Under the pieces are notes generated by a model. It searched no databases. It was not told the origin of the DNA and worked only from the letters and a program-made list of their open reading frames with translations. DNA of 7,781 nt, from positions 1 to 7,781 of the forward strand of contig JACONB010000203.1 in assembly GCA_014323965.1 (NCBI GenBank). The letters run 5' to 3'. Shown piece by piece: positions 1-6,744 of the stretch. Made by a program: the position numbers and the translations under genes. This stretch comes from Prochloron sp. SP5CPC1. Lineage in GTDB: Bacteria > Cyanobacteriota > Cyanobacteriia > Cyanobacteriales > Prochloraceae. The first letter of the stretch is position 1. Every line of letters begins with the position of its first letter.

Positions 1-195
1 GGCAAAGATTTGCAAAAAATGGGTTATCCCCCCGGACCTGCCTACAAAGACATTTTGGCCCAATTGTGGCGAGCAACCCTGGATGGAGAAATAACTGATC
101 GCCATGTTGCTGAAGCTTTTGTCAGAAAAACATTTGACAGTCCCACTCCTGAGCAAGCAAAACCTAATTTAGGACGCAAGCGACAGCGATGGTAA
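1..195 (+). CDS. C-terminal fragment of CCA/A-adding tRNA nucleotidyltransferase-like protein
   Basis: The reading frame is open from the first base and ends at a TAA, giving the last 64 residues of a protein whose start lies outside the window. The fragment begins GKDLQKMGYPPGPAYKDI and continues with LDGEI and a short charged tail ending GRKRQRW. The pattern GKDL-x4-GYPPGPxY-x-x-IL-x-x-L-x-x-x-LDGEI is typical of the C-terminal helical region of class II tRNA nucleotidyltransferases/poly(A) polymerases, and cyanobacteria have long versions carrying extra DHH and CBS domains. That family adds the 3' CCA, or only its A, to tRNAs. The catalytic head is not visible, so the activity is inferred from the tail alone. 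The internal ATG at base 19 is not the true start, because the family motif already begins upstream of it. Confidence 0.72.
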   Translation, partial: GKDLQKMGYPPGPAYKDILAQLWRATLDGEITDRHVAEAFVRKTFDSPTPEQAKPNLGRKRQRW

Positions 196-361
196 AATCA
201 AAATGCTCTCTATGAAAGCAACTTGATGAACCCCGTAGACTCCACACCCTGAAAAAAGGTCTATCGCAATAGGTCGTTTCATTTAACGGTATCGTGCTTT
301 CATGGACATAGTATACCATTTAGTCTGTGTAGGAGCATCACAAGCCCTTGGTTAAATGATG
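196..361. other. Intergenic gap between convergent genes
   Basis: No gene is visible here. The gap lies between the 3' end of the plus-strand tRNA nucleotidyltransferase-like gene and the original 3' end of the minus-strand S-subunit gene. It holds one copy of an exact 21-bp repeat (227-247) and a 9-bp inverted repeat, ATGAAAGCA at 212-220 facing TGCTTTCAT at 295-303. There is no clear hairpin plus T-run terminator for either converging gene. Confidence 0.6.
227..247 (+). repeat. 21-bp exact direct repeat, copy 1
   Basis: The 21 bases from TGAACCCC through CTCCACAC are identical, in the same orientation, to 3094-3114. The flanking bases do not match on either side, so the identity is sharply bounded. 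This copy is intergenic; the other lies inside the membrane-protein gene. The two copies bracket the restriction-modification unit. Confidence 0.85.
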
Positions 362-1074
362 TTAGCTGTCAGTTCTAAGAGTTAGACTACCAAGTACAAG
401 TTGAGCTAAGTCATCAACTTTTTTTGATTGTTCTGCCGCCAACGTCCGTAGCGTAAACTCCTGTTCGACAGCATCTCCAATTTGTGTTTGAATTTCTTCT
501 GGCGGTGTAATTCCAGCAATTTAGACGGGCTAATTCTCTGTCGCCCTGTTGCACCAGTAACATTAGCTTTTGCTTGGCGGGTAAAGTGATCAGAACGCAA
601 TGCCCGAAAAAGGTAATAAAGATTAATGTCAACTTCTGCTTTTTTTCGCAAAACAATAAATTCAGTTGAAGCTACTGCATTAGTCACATCTTGAGTTACT
701 AGTGCAATCTTTTTGTTTGCTAAACTAGGCATAATTTTTGCAAAGAGAATATCATTTTTTTGAAAGCGATGCTTTGTACTCCCAATCTCACTGCCTTGAT
801 TAACCTTAAGGGTTAGTATATAGCCATAAATGTCATCCACCTCTCGTAAATCTATGTATTCAAACGTTTGACCAGCATATTTACTAGAGCGTGGATTAAC
901 GCTTTTTGATACGACATTTACAAAGTTTCCTAACGGCTGCTGTTCAAAATCACCTATTTGCTCATGCAAATACTTTGTGTAAGCCGCACCAGCATCAACT
1001 GTATCGATACTACTGGCTGATTCTTCAGTAATCGTTAGTACTAAGGGGTCTGTTTGAATTAGTTCGATAGTCAT
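362..1074 (-). pseudogene. Half-size restriction-modification specificity (S) subunit, frameshifted near the C terminus
   Basis: S subunits recognise the DNA target for a methyltransferase/endonuclease partner. The frame beginning at 1074 has one target-recognition domain: an N-terminal segment, then about residues 50-145 with the HsdS-like stretches HRFQKNDILFAKIMPSLANK and ASTEFIVLR, then NLYYLFRALRS and ATGRQRISPSKLLEL around residues 151-189. In this frame translation stops at 406-408. The normal ending (PPEEIQTQIGDAVEQ, then TLRTLAAEQSKKVDDLA, to a TAA at 362-364) lies in another frame, so one base appears to be missing near 500-510. Repaired, the protein would be about 237 residues, roughly half a classical two-domain HsdS, which suggests it would act as a homodimer. 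It overlaps the upstream methyltransferase gene by ATGA, implying translational coupling. The unrepaired 222-residue product keeps the recognition domain but loses the conserved C-terminal helix. A sequencing error cannot be excluded. Confidence 0.75.
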
Positions 1075-2837
1075 TGCAAGTTTAGCTTTACTTTATGATA
1101 GGCTTCCGCGATAACAGGTAAATCATTGAGGTCAGTTTCTCTATAATATTTCGAGGTAATATCATAACCGACACGCTCTGCTTGTGCCAAAAAACGCTTT
1201 TTGTTATCTCTGGCAGTCTTCTTGAGATATAAAACACAGGTTCTAGCGTTAGATCCACCAAATGGCTTAAATGATCCAACGGGTAAGCTTATACAACCAT
1301 GAATATGTGTGTTAGCCTTTACAAAGTTACGAACCTCAGTTTCTGAAACCCCACTGGCAACACCATGGGGCAGAATAACTAATAAGCGCCCAGTCTCAGG
1401 TTTCAATAGTCGAATTGCTCTCTCAAGAACTAGATAGTCTGAACCTTGAGCAGCTTTACCGCGTCCCAAAATATACCGATTTAGAGTAGTAGAATCTTCA
1501 TAAAGTATATTGAACGGAGGATTTATGAGAATTACATCAAACTTTGCTGCATCATTTTGCTCAAGCTCTGAAAAATTTGTTCTCCGTCCCTCTGTGTTTT
1601 CAAAAAAATCTTCTCTGATGGAATCCCCTGTGTAAATATGTTCATAGCCATCACCATGCAAAACCATATTTATTCGGCATAAAGTTGCTAGACGCGGATT
1701 TATCTCAATTCCCCATAGATTATTCGTTACAAGGTTACTAACTAAACGATCCTTTTCATTTTGGCTAGAATCAAGAGATCGAATCTTTTTTCGGACATTT
1801 ATAAACGCCCTAATAAGAAAGCCACCGCTTCCGCATGATAAATCAAGGACTTTTTCTCCAATTTGTATATCAGCTATCTCGACCATGAACTCAACTAATT
1901 GTCTTGGAGTTAAATACTGCCCCAAGTCTCCTCGAAGAGTTCCAGTAAGAAAAGCTTCATAAACAGAACCAACTACATCTCCTCCAGCTCCAGCTAAGCC
2001 AAGTGGTGTCTTAAAACCATAGAGACCAAATGGCTCTAATTCACGAACAATTTTTTTAACAGTTTCGTTGCTTCTAATTTGAATCAGAGTCCCTGTAGGG
2101 AATACATTAAAAGTTCGTTTGGCTTCAGAAAACATCTGCTGCAAGGCAGCTAGAGGTCCACTTCCAAGAAGCCATTGAAATGTAAAGCGATTGGGTGCAA
2201 GACCTTCAGCAGCTCTTTTCTCTTCATTAAATTTACAAGCGAGAATTTTAGTTAGCTCATCAAATGCAGACTCAGCGATGAGCCCTTCCTTAGCTAGCTC
2301 TTTGCGACAATCTCTGAATGCTGTTTCTAAGTCACTTTTATTTTCAATAGTTACCAGCAGCCGCTCAGCAGCTTGCCGCTTCTCCATTTGAATTGCGGTA
2401 CTAGAAACAGCAAGTATTATGCTTTCAAGTTCTTGTGGCTCAGGCACAGATTCTAAGCCACCAATATCATCCCTATCTAGATAATAAACCTCCCAATCAC
2501 GCCCATTAGTTAAAACGGCAATTGGTGTTGGTGGTTTAAGAAGTTGAGCGTAAGAAAGTGCTTGATTAACATCTTCCTCTCGCAATCGATGCTGAATACG
2601 CTTGGTTTCAACCACAAGAGATGGACGTTCTCCGATATAAACAACGATATCAGTTTGTTTCCTGAATCGATGTCCTGAAGTGCCAGTGATTGAGACTTTG
2701 CGACCTATTTGGTTACTGTCATAACCCAGTCTCAGCAGGAAAGGAATAACGACATTCTCAGCGCAGTCGTCCTCAGAGTTCAACGGTGGTGCGTTGCGGA
2801 AAATATCATCTAAAATAGCCTGTTTGTTCAATGGCAT
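1071..2837 (-). CDS. Fused PD-(D/E)XK nuclease / N6-adenine DNA methyltransferase (BcgI-like or type I-like R-M)
   Basis: This 588-residue protein combines two activities. Residues about 20-125 match the N-terminal nuclease domain of type I R subunits (HSDR_N_2-like): E27 in the first helix, D63 in TDIVVY, and E77/K79 in VVETK, so the D...ExK catalytic set looks intact, followed by VLTNG. Residues about 285-545 are an N6-adenine methyltransferase of the HsdM class: YEAFLTGTLRGDLGQYLTPR, SAM-binding motif DLSCGSGGFL (332-341; the usual form is DPACGSGG), WGIEINPRLATLCRINM, catalytic NPPF (439-442), then LVLERAIRLLKP and LVILPHGVASG. No helicase/translocase gene is nearby, unlike classical type I systems. 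With the overlapping S gene it resembles the BcgI A/B arrangement, in which one subunit cuts and methylates and the other specifies the site. A short AGG-type ribosome site (GGATAGGTA) precedes the ATG. Only 21 bases separate it from the upstream membrane-protein gene, so co-transcription is possible. The domains are clear; cleavage activity is inferred. Confidence 0.88.
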   Translation of the reverse strand: MPLNKQAILDDIFRNAPPLNSEDDCAENVVIPFLLRLGYDSNQIGRKVSITGTSGHRFRKQTDIVVYIGERPSLVVETKRIQHRLREEDVNQALSYAQLLKPPTPIAVLTNGRDWEVYYLDRDDIGGLESVPEPQELESIILAVSSTAIQMEKRQAAERLLVTIENKSDLETAFRDCRKELAKEGLIAESAFDELTKILACKFNEEKRAAEGLAPNRFTFQWLLGSGPLAALQQMFSEAKRTFNVFPTGTLIQIRSNETVKKIVRELEPFGLYGFKTPLGLAGAGGDVVGSVYEAFLTGTLRGDLGQYLTPRQLVEFMVEIADIQIGEKVLDLSCGSGGFLIRAFINVRKKIRSLDSSQNEKDRLVSNLVTNNLWGIEINPRLATLCRINMVLHGDGYEHIYTGDSIREDFFENTEGRRTNFSELEQNDAAKFDVILINPPFNILYEDSTTLNRYILGRGKAAQGSDYLVLERAIRLLKPETGRLLVILPHGVASGVSETEVRNFVKANTHIHGCISLPVGSFKPFGGSNARTCVLYLKKTARDNKKRFLAQAERVGYDITSKYYRETDLNDLPVIAEAYHKVKLNLQ

Positions 2838-2858
2838 ACTCTATGTACCTATCCGTTT

Positions 2859-3726
2859 CTATGACGAGCCAAATAAGTTGCTAAAGGCTGCCCAAACTGC
2901 GAGGTAAAAGTTTCCTTCTTCTTGTGTACGAAACAGTTGCACCGGGCTATCGGGATTCCCCACGAAAGGACGCAAGCGCCAGCCTAACTGCATTCCGACG
3001 ATACCGTAGAGCAGAATCCAAATTTTTAGCAGCAGATTGTTAAGCTTTTGCGACCTGCGGTAAGCAAGATAGCTACAGCCACGGTAAAGATACTGAACCC
3101 CGTAGACTCCACACAAGGCCATAATGCCCACATGCATCAAGAGCAGAAACGAATAGTTGTTGGTGGTCATGGTAAAGAAAAAGGCCACCGGAGCTAAACT
3201 CGCTAACAGAACGCTTGTGGTGCCTAAGGTAGTCACCATGAGAGCTACAGTTTGTACGAATCGAAAGCGTTGTCCCAGTAAGACGTTGAAGGTATAAAGG
3301 GAAGGAATACAAATTATTGCCGTCAGTAAGAAGAGCAATGGCAATTTTAAGCAGGAAAAAAATGCCTGGAGCGGGCCGTTCCCCAGTCCCATCACAAAGC
3401 CGTAAATGCTTGCGAGAAGCATGGTTAAAATCGCCATGGACGCGATCACGCGGGGCAGTTGCCTTTTGGTATGAATTTGCTCGAATACCGCTGTTTGTGC
3501 CCACCTGAGCTTCTTCTTTCTCCAGGGCTTTATCTGGGAAACCTTCTTCCCAAACTTTATTTCCTATTCTGCCTGTGGCACGAGGATTACCCTTATCTAG
3601 CGGTTCGGTTTCGCTCCGGGTATCTGAATCGGAAATATCCCTATCCAGATGGAGGGTTAAGTCTGCTTCAGAACGATCGCCGTCAGGGTCTGGGGTTGAG
3701 CGACGATTCGGCTGGTGGGTGTCCAT
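2859..3726 (-). pseudogene. Multi-pass membrane protein of unknown function, split by a frameshift
   Basis: Two minus-strand frames together make one protein of about 288 residues. From the ATG at 3726 the first frame gives a hydrophilic, acidic leader (MDTHQPNRR..., then LDKGNPRATG and DKALEKEEAQ). The second frame, read through FEQIHTKRQLPRVIASM, gives five likely membrane segments: around ASMAILTMLLASIYGFVMG, LPLLFLLTAIICIPSLY, VALMVTTLGTTSVLLASLAP, LLLMHVGIMALCGVYGV and LKIWILLYGIVGMQLG. The total span is one base too long to be a multiple of three, so a single inserted base lies between about 3450 and 3565. The YGFVMG...PLQAFFS...K.PLLFLLT...PS...FNVLLG pattern resembles a widespread family of uncharacterised bacterial membrane proteins; I know no function. 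A GTG at 3449 could start the membrane part alone, but the leader looks genuine, so frameshift or sequencing error is the better reading. Confidence 0.7.
3094..3114 (+). repeat. 21-bp exact direct repeat, copy 2
   Basis: Identical to 227-247 in the same orientation. Read on the minus strand it encodes part of the fourth membrane segment (CGVYGVQ) of the membrane protein, so this is probably the original copy and the intergenic one the derivative. The two copies are 2,867 bp apart and enclose the restriction-modification unit plus the 3' end of the membrane gene. Confidence 0.85.
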
Positions 3727-3847
3727 GGCTTTTTTTTAGGCCTTGGTGTATTTCGTTCTTTCTGCATGATATACCAAAGCCCTATTCTCGATTCTTGTGA
3801 GCTTATTCGGTAAGCCATCACTAACTAGTTGATCACACGCAAAGTGT

Positions 3848-3853
3848 TATAAT
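3848..3853 (+). promoter_or_regulatory. Probable -10 box for the trio operon
   Basis: A perfect TATAAT lies 30 bases before the ATG of the first trio gene. Transcription would start around 3860, giving a leader of about 24 nt. No good -35 box is at the usual distance: CTAGTT sits at 17-18 bp, and TTGATC (3829-3834) is only 13 bases away. The site lies in the 157-bp gap between divergent genes, where a promoter is expected. It may be activator-dependent, but no factor site was identified. Confidence 0.5.
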
Positions 3854-3883
3854 TCTTAACGAAAGCGATTAAAAAATTTTGCC

Positions 3884-4189
3884 ATGTCCGATCCCATGAT
3901 CCGCTCCTTTTTTTTCGGCAGAGCCTTAGGGGAAACCATAAGGGAGAAAATTGAAGATACCCTCACCGATGCTCTGAGCGAAATTAGTAAATTTGATGCC
4001 GAACAACGAGAACGGTTGCGTCAATTCGTCTCTGAAGTGCAAGCTAGAGCTGAAAGAGAAGCCGCATCAGGTCGTGGGGGAACCTCAGTTAGTAACCCTA
4101 CTTCCTTGCAAGAAGACCTGGACGAACTTAGAGCGGAAATCGCTCGTTTGCGTGCTGAATTAAAGCATTATCGCAACCAACCGCAGTAA
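3884..4189 (+). CDS. Small helical/coiled-coil protein, Sll1769-like (DUF6825-type)
   Basis: This 101-residue soluble protein has no signal peptide or membrane segment. Residues about 8-65 (FFFGRALGETIREKIEDTL, then SEISKFDAEQRERLRQFVSE) are predicted helical and strongly charged. A flexible Gly/Ser/Thr linker follows at about 62-73, and residues about 74-96 (LQEDLDELRAEIARLRAEL) show heptad spacing typical of a coiled coil. The family is conserved in cyanobacteria and, as I recall, corresponds to Synechocystis Sll1769, directly in front of the ABC1 and phosphatase genes as here. Its biochemical role is not known to me; the conserved position suggests work with the kinase-like protein 37 bases downstream. 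No Shine-Dalgarno sequence is visible before the ATG, which is common in cyanobacteria. The start is supported by the promoter position and by the family-like MSDP...RSFFFGRALG beginning. Confidence 0.75.
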   Translation: MSDPMIRSFFFGRALGETIREKIEDTLTDALSEISKFDAEQRERLRQFVSEVQARAEREAASGRGGTSVSNPTSLQEDLDELRAEIARLRAELKHYRNQPQ

Positions 4190-4226
4190 CTCATTTAGCT
4201 CAAATTAACTTAACATAAATAGACTA

Positions 4227-5939
4227 TTGGTGTCTGCTCTTTCTCAAACGAAACCCCAATCAGAATCCCGCAAAAAAGCCTATCGCTGGAATCGAGATAA
4301 TTATTCTAAGATTCGCCGCCAGTACGATATTTGGCATTTTGTTTTATCCTTAACCACTAAGTTATGGTTAAACCAAAAAAAATGGAGCTATCTTGGGGGA
4401 TATACAGAGGAAAAATTTATCGCCCGTCGCAAAAGTCAAGCTATCTGGATTCGGGAAAGCTTGTTAGAACTCGGACCCACCTTTATTAAGGTAGGGCAGC
4501 TATTTTCTACCCGTGCCGATTTATTTCCTGCCGAGTATGTGGCAGAACTGAGTAAACTGCAAGACCAAGTCCCAGCATTTACTTACGAACAAGCAGCAGC
4601 CATCGTCGCCGCCGATTTAGGCAAACCCATTGATAAACTTTTTTCTAGTTTCGACCCCACTCCCTTAGCAGCAGCCAGTTTAGGTCAGGTGCACAGAGCG
4701 CGGCTCCACAGCGGCGAAGAGGTGGTAGTTAAAGTACAAAGACCGGGGCTGAAACAATTATTTACTATTGATTTAGCCATTCTCAAACGAATTACTCGTT
4801 ATTTTCAAAACCATCCTCGCTGGGGGAAAGGACGGGATTGGCTGGGGATTTACGAAGAGTGTAGCCGCATTCTCTGGCTGGAAACAGACTATCTCAATGA
4901 AGGTCGCAATGCCGATATCTTTCGCCGTAACTTTAGCAACAAGGATTGGGTAAAATCACCCCGAGTTTATTGGCGCTATACTACTAAAAGAATTCTGACC
5001 TTAGAATATTTGCCAGGAATTAAAATTAGTCACCACGAAGCCTTAGAAGCGGCTGGTTTAGAGCGCAAACAACTGGCACAATTGGGGGCAAAAGCTTATT
5101 TACATCAATTACTTAACGATGGCTTTTTTCACGCCGATCCTCATCCAGGGAATATCGCAGTCAGTGGGGAAGGAGCGCTAATTTTCTACGATTTTGGCAT
5201 GATGGGGCAGATTAAAACCAATGTTCGGGACAATTTGATGGAAACCCTATTCGGTATTGCCAATAAAAATGCCGAGCGAGTGATGAATTCCCTGATTGAA
5301 TTGGGCGCTCTTTCCCCAGTAGAAGATATGGGACCGGTGCGGCGTAGCATCCAGTTTATGCTGGATAATTTCATGGACAAACCTTTTGAACAGCAGTCCG
5401 TGAGCACCATTACTGACGACCTCTATGAGATTGCCTTCCACCAACCTTTTCGTTTTCCTGCAACTTTTACCTTTGTCATGCGGGCTTTTTCCACTCTGGA
5501 AGGGGTAGGGAAAGGTTTAGACCCGGAATTTAGCTTTATGGAAGTAGCACAACCTTTTGCAATGCAGCTTATGAGTAACAGTAGCAGCAATAACGACAAT
5601 GGCATCCTGGAACAATTAGGACAGGAAGCGGCAAAAGTTAGTAGTACCGCTTTCGGTCTGCCGCGACGAATTGAGGATACAATTGATAAATTGGAGAGAG
5701 GAGACTTGCTCCTTAGGGTTCGTTCCCTTGAATCCGAGAGGATTATGCGCCGTCTGAGTGCGATTCAACTAATGACCAACTATACTTTACTGATGAGTGC
5801 TTTCATTTTGTCTGCTACGCTCTTATTAATTAATAAATATGTGACATTGGCGGTAATAGTTATTCTCATGGCAGCAGTTACCGGTTGGGTGCTGTTTCGC
5901 CTTTTGAGGCGACTGGATCGCATTGATCGTATGTTTTAA
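4227..5939 (+). CDS. ABC1/UbiB (AarF) family atypical kinase, membrane-anchored
   Basis: This 570-residue protein carries the full ABC1 signature: KxGQ motif in FIKVGQLFSTRADLFP (88-91 is KVGQ), the alanine-rich nucleotide loop AAASLGQVH (148-156) in place of a Gly-rich loop, lysine K169 in VVVKVQRPG, the ExD-type motif ETDYLNEGRNAD (219-230), catalytic HADPHPGN (302-309) and metal-binding DFG (322-324). Two hydrophobic helices, about 517-537 and 538-558, anchor the C terminus in a membrane. Family members act as ATPases or kinase-like factors in quinone and isoprenoid-lipid metabolism; in cyanobacteria and plastids they are linked to plastoquinone/tocopherol balance and stress responses. The protein appears to be the Sll1770 counterpart by gene order. 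The start is non-ATG: an in-frame TAA at 4206-4208 leaves only TTG at 4227 or GTG at 4230, and GTG is perhaps more likely. It is probably co-transcribed with the genes on both sides. Exact substrate unknown. Confidence 0.93.
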   Translation: MVSALSQTKPQSESRKKAYRWNRDNYSKIRRQYDIWHFVLSLTTKLWLNQKKWSYLGGYTEEKFIARRKSQAIWIRESLLELGPTFIKVGQLFSTRADLFPAEYVAELSKLQDQVPAFTYEQAAAIVAADLGKPIDKLFSSFDPTPLAAASLGQVHRARLHSGEEVVVKVQRPGLKQLFTIDLAILKRITRYFQNHPRWGKGRDWLGIYEECSRILWLETDYLNEGRNADIFRRNFSNKDWVKSPRVYWRYTTKRILTLEYLPGIKISHHEALEAAGLERKQLAQLGAKAYLHQLLNDGFFHADPHPGNIAVSGEGALIFYDFGMMGQIKTNVRDNLMETLFGIANKNAERVMNSLIELGALSPVEDMGPVRRSIQFMLDNFMDKPFEQQSVSTITDDLYEIAFHQPFRFPATFTFVMRAFSTLEGVGKGLDPEFSFMEVAQPFAMQLMSNSSSNNDNGILEQLGQEAAKVSSTAFGLPRRIEDTIDKLERGDLLLRVRSLESERIMRRLSAIQLMTNYTLLMSAFILSATLLLINKYVTLAVIVILMAAVTGWVLFRLLRRLDRIDRMF

Positions 5940-5964
5940 TCTCGTTCCTTATTACTAATTTTAT

Positions 5965-6687
5965 ATGAAACTTTGCTTCACGAGTCAGACAGATACTGGT
6001 ATCGTGCGATCAGTTAATCAGGATTACTACTATATTGACCCTGAAGGATGCTTCTTTATCGTTGCCGATGGTATGGGAGGTCATGCTGGGGGTCAAGATG
6101 CAAGTCAGATCGCTACCAACACAATTAAAGCCTATCTAGAGCAGTATTGGGATGATTCTTACTCTTCTGGGGATTTGTTAACAAATGCCATCACTGAGGC
6201 AAATAAGGAAATTCTCAAAGACCAATATAATCACCCGGAACGGGGAGATATGGGCACTACTGCTGTGGTCTTGTTATTCCGTCAAGAACAGCAGTGGTGC
6301 GCTCATATTGGGGATTCTCGTCTCTATTTGTTGCGGGGAGAACTCAATCAAATAACTGAAGACCACACTTGGGTGGCTCGGGCCCTAAAATCGGGAGATA
6401 TTACAGCTGAACAGGCTAGATTTCATCCGGGGCGTCATGTTCTCTCTCAATGTTTGGGACGGAAAGACCTTCAACTTCCCTCCCTCCAGCACCTGGAGTT
6501 GCAAGTAGGAGATATTCTCTTGCTCTGTAGCGATGGTTTGACGGAAGAAGTACCCGACGAGCAAATTCAAGATTATCTCCAGTCCAGTTCTTCTTGCGAG
6601 GAGAAGGCAGCACAACTAATTGAAGGCGCTAAAAAGGCAGGTGGCTCCGATAATATCACTGTGGTGCTTGTGGCTTTGCTTGGATAA
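5965..6687 (+). CDS. pphA: PP2C-type (PPM) Ser/Thr protein phosphatase, PphA-like
   Basis: This 240-residue single-domain PP2C phosphatase shows all the usual motifs: RSVNQD (15-20), VADGMGGHAGG (33-43) with metal ligand D35, GDMGTTAVV (94-102), AHIGDSRLYLLR (113-124) with the third-metal aspartate D117, DHTWV (133-137), LLCSDGLTEEV (186-196) with D190, and GGSDNITVVLV (226-236) with D229. There is no membrane segment or extra domain, so it is soluble. The compact size and its position directly behind the ABC1 gene match Synechocystis Sll1771 (PphA), which dephosphorylates phospho-PII (GlnB) and so resets the nitrogen signal; that specific role is inferred from synteny. Only 25 bases separate it from the ABC1 stop codon, so it probably shares that transcript. 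No Shine-Dalgarno sequence is visible. The flap region between DHTW and the SDG motif (LKSGDITAEQAR...RHVLSQCLG) looks intact. Confidence 0.9.
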   Translation: MKLCFTSQTDTGIVRSVNQDYYYIDPEGCFFIVADGMGGHAGGQDASQIATNTIKAYLEQYWDDSYSSGDLLTNAITEANKEILKDQYNHPERGDMGTTAVVLLFRQEQQWCAHIGDSRLYLLRGELNQITEDHTWVARALKSGDITAEQARFHPGRHVLSQCLGRKDLQLPSLQHLELQVGDILLLCSDGLTEEVPDEQIQDYLQSSSSCEEKAAQLIEGAKKAGGSDNITVVLVALLG

Positions 6688-6698
6688 ATTCTCTGGGG

Positions 6699-6727
6699 TT
6701 GGCAATTCTTAAATATGGTGTTAGGAT
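6699..6727 (+). promoter_or_regulatory. Sigma-70 type promoter for tRNA-Arg(CCU)
   Basis: TTGGCA (6699-6704) and TAGGAT (6722-6727) are 17 bases apart, close to the ideal -35/-10 arrangement. Transcription would begin near 6734, about ten bases before the tRNA 5' end, as expected for a tRNA gene. It begins just after the phosphatase stop codon. Confidence 0.6.
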
Positions 6728-6744
6728 AGTAATCAAGCTAACAC

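Noticed and set aside
3829..3853. TTGATC as -35 partner of the TATAAT at 3848
   Set aside because: The spacing is only 13 bases, too short for a standard sigma-70 promoter.
5186..5605. Minus-strand open frames inside the ABC1 gene
   Set aside because: They lie opposite conserved ABC1 coding sequence and show no recognisable protein family.
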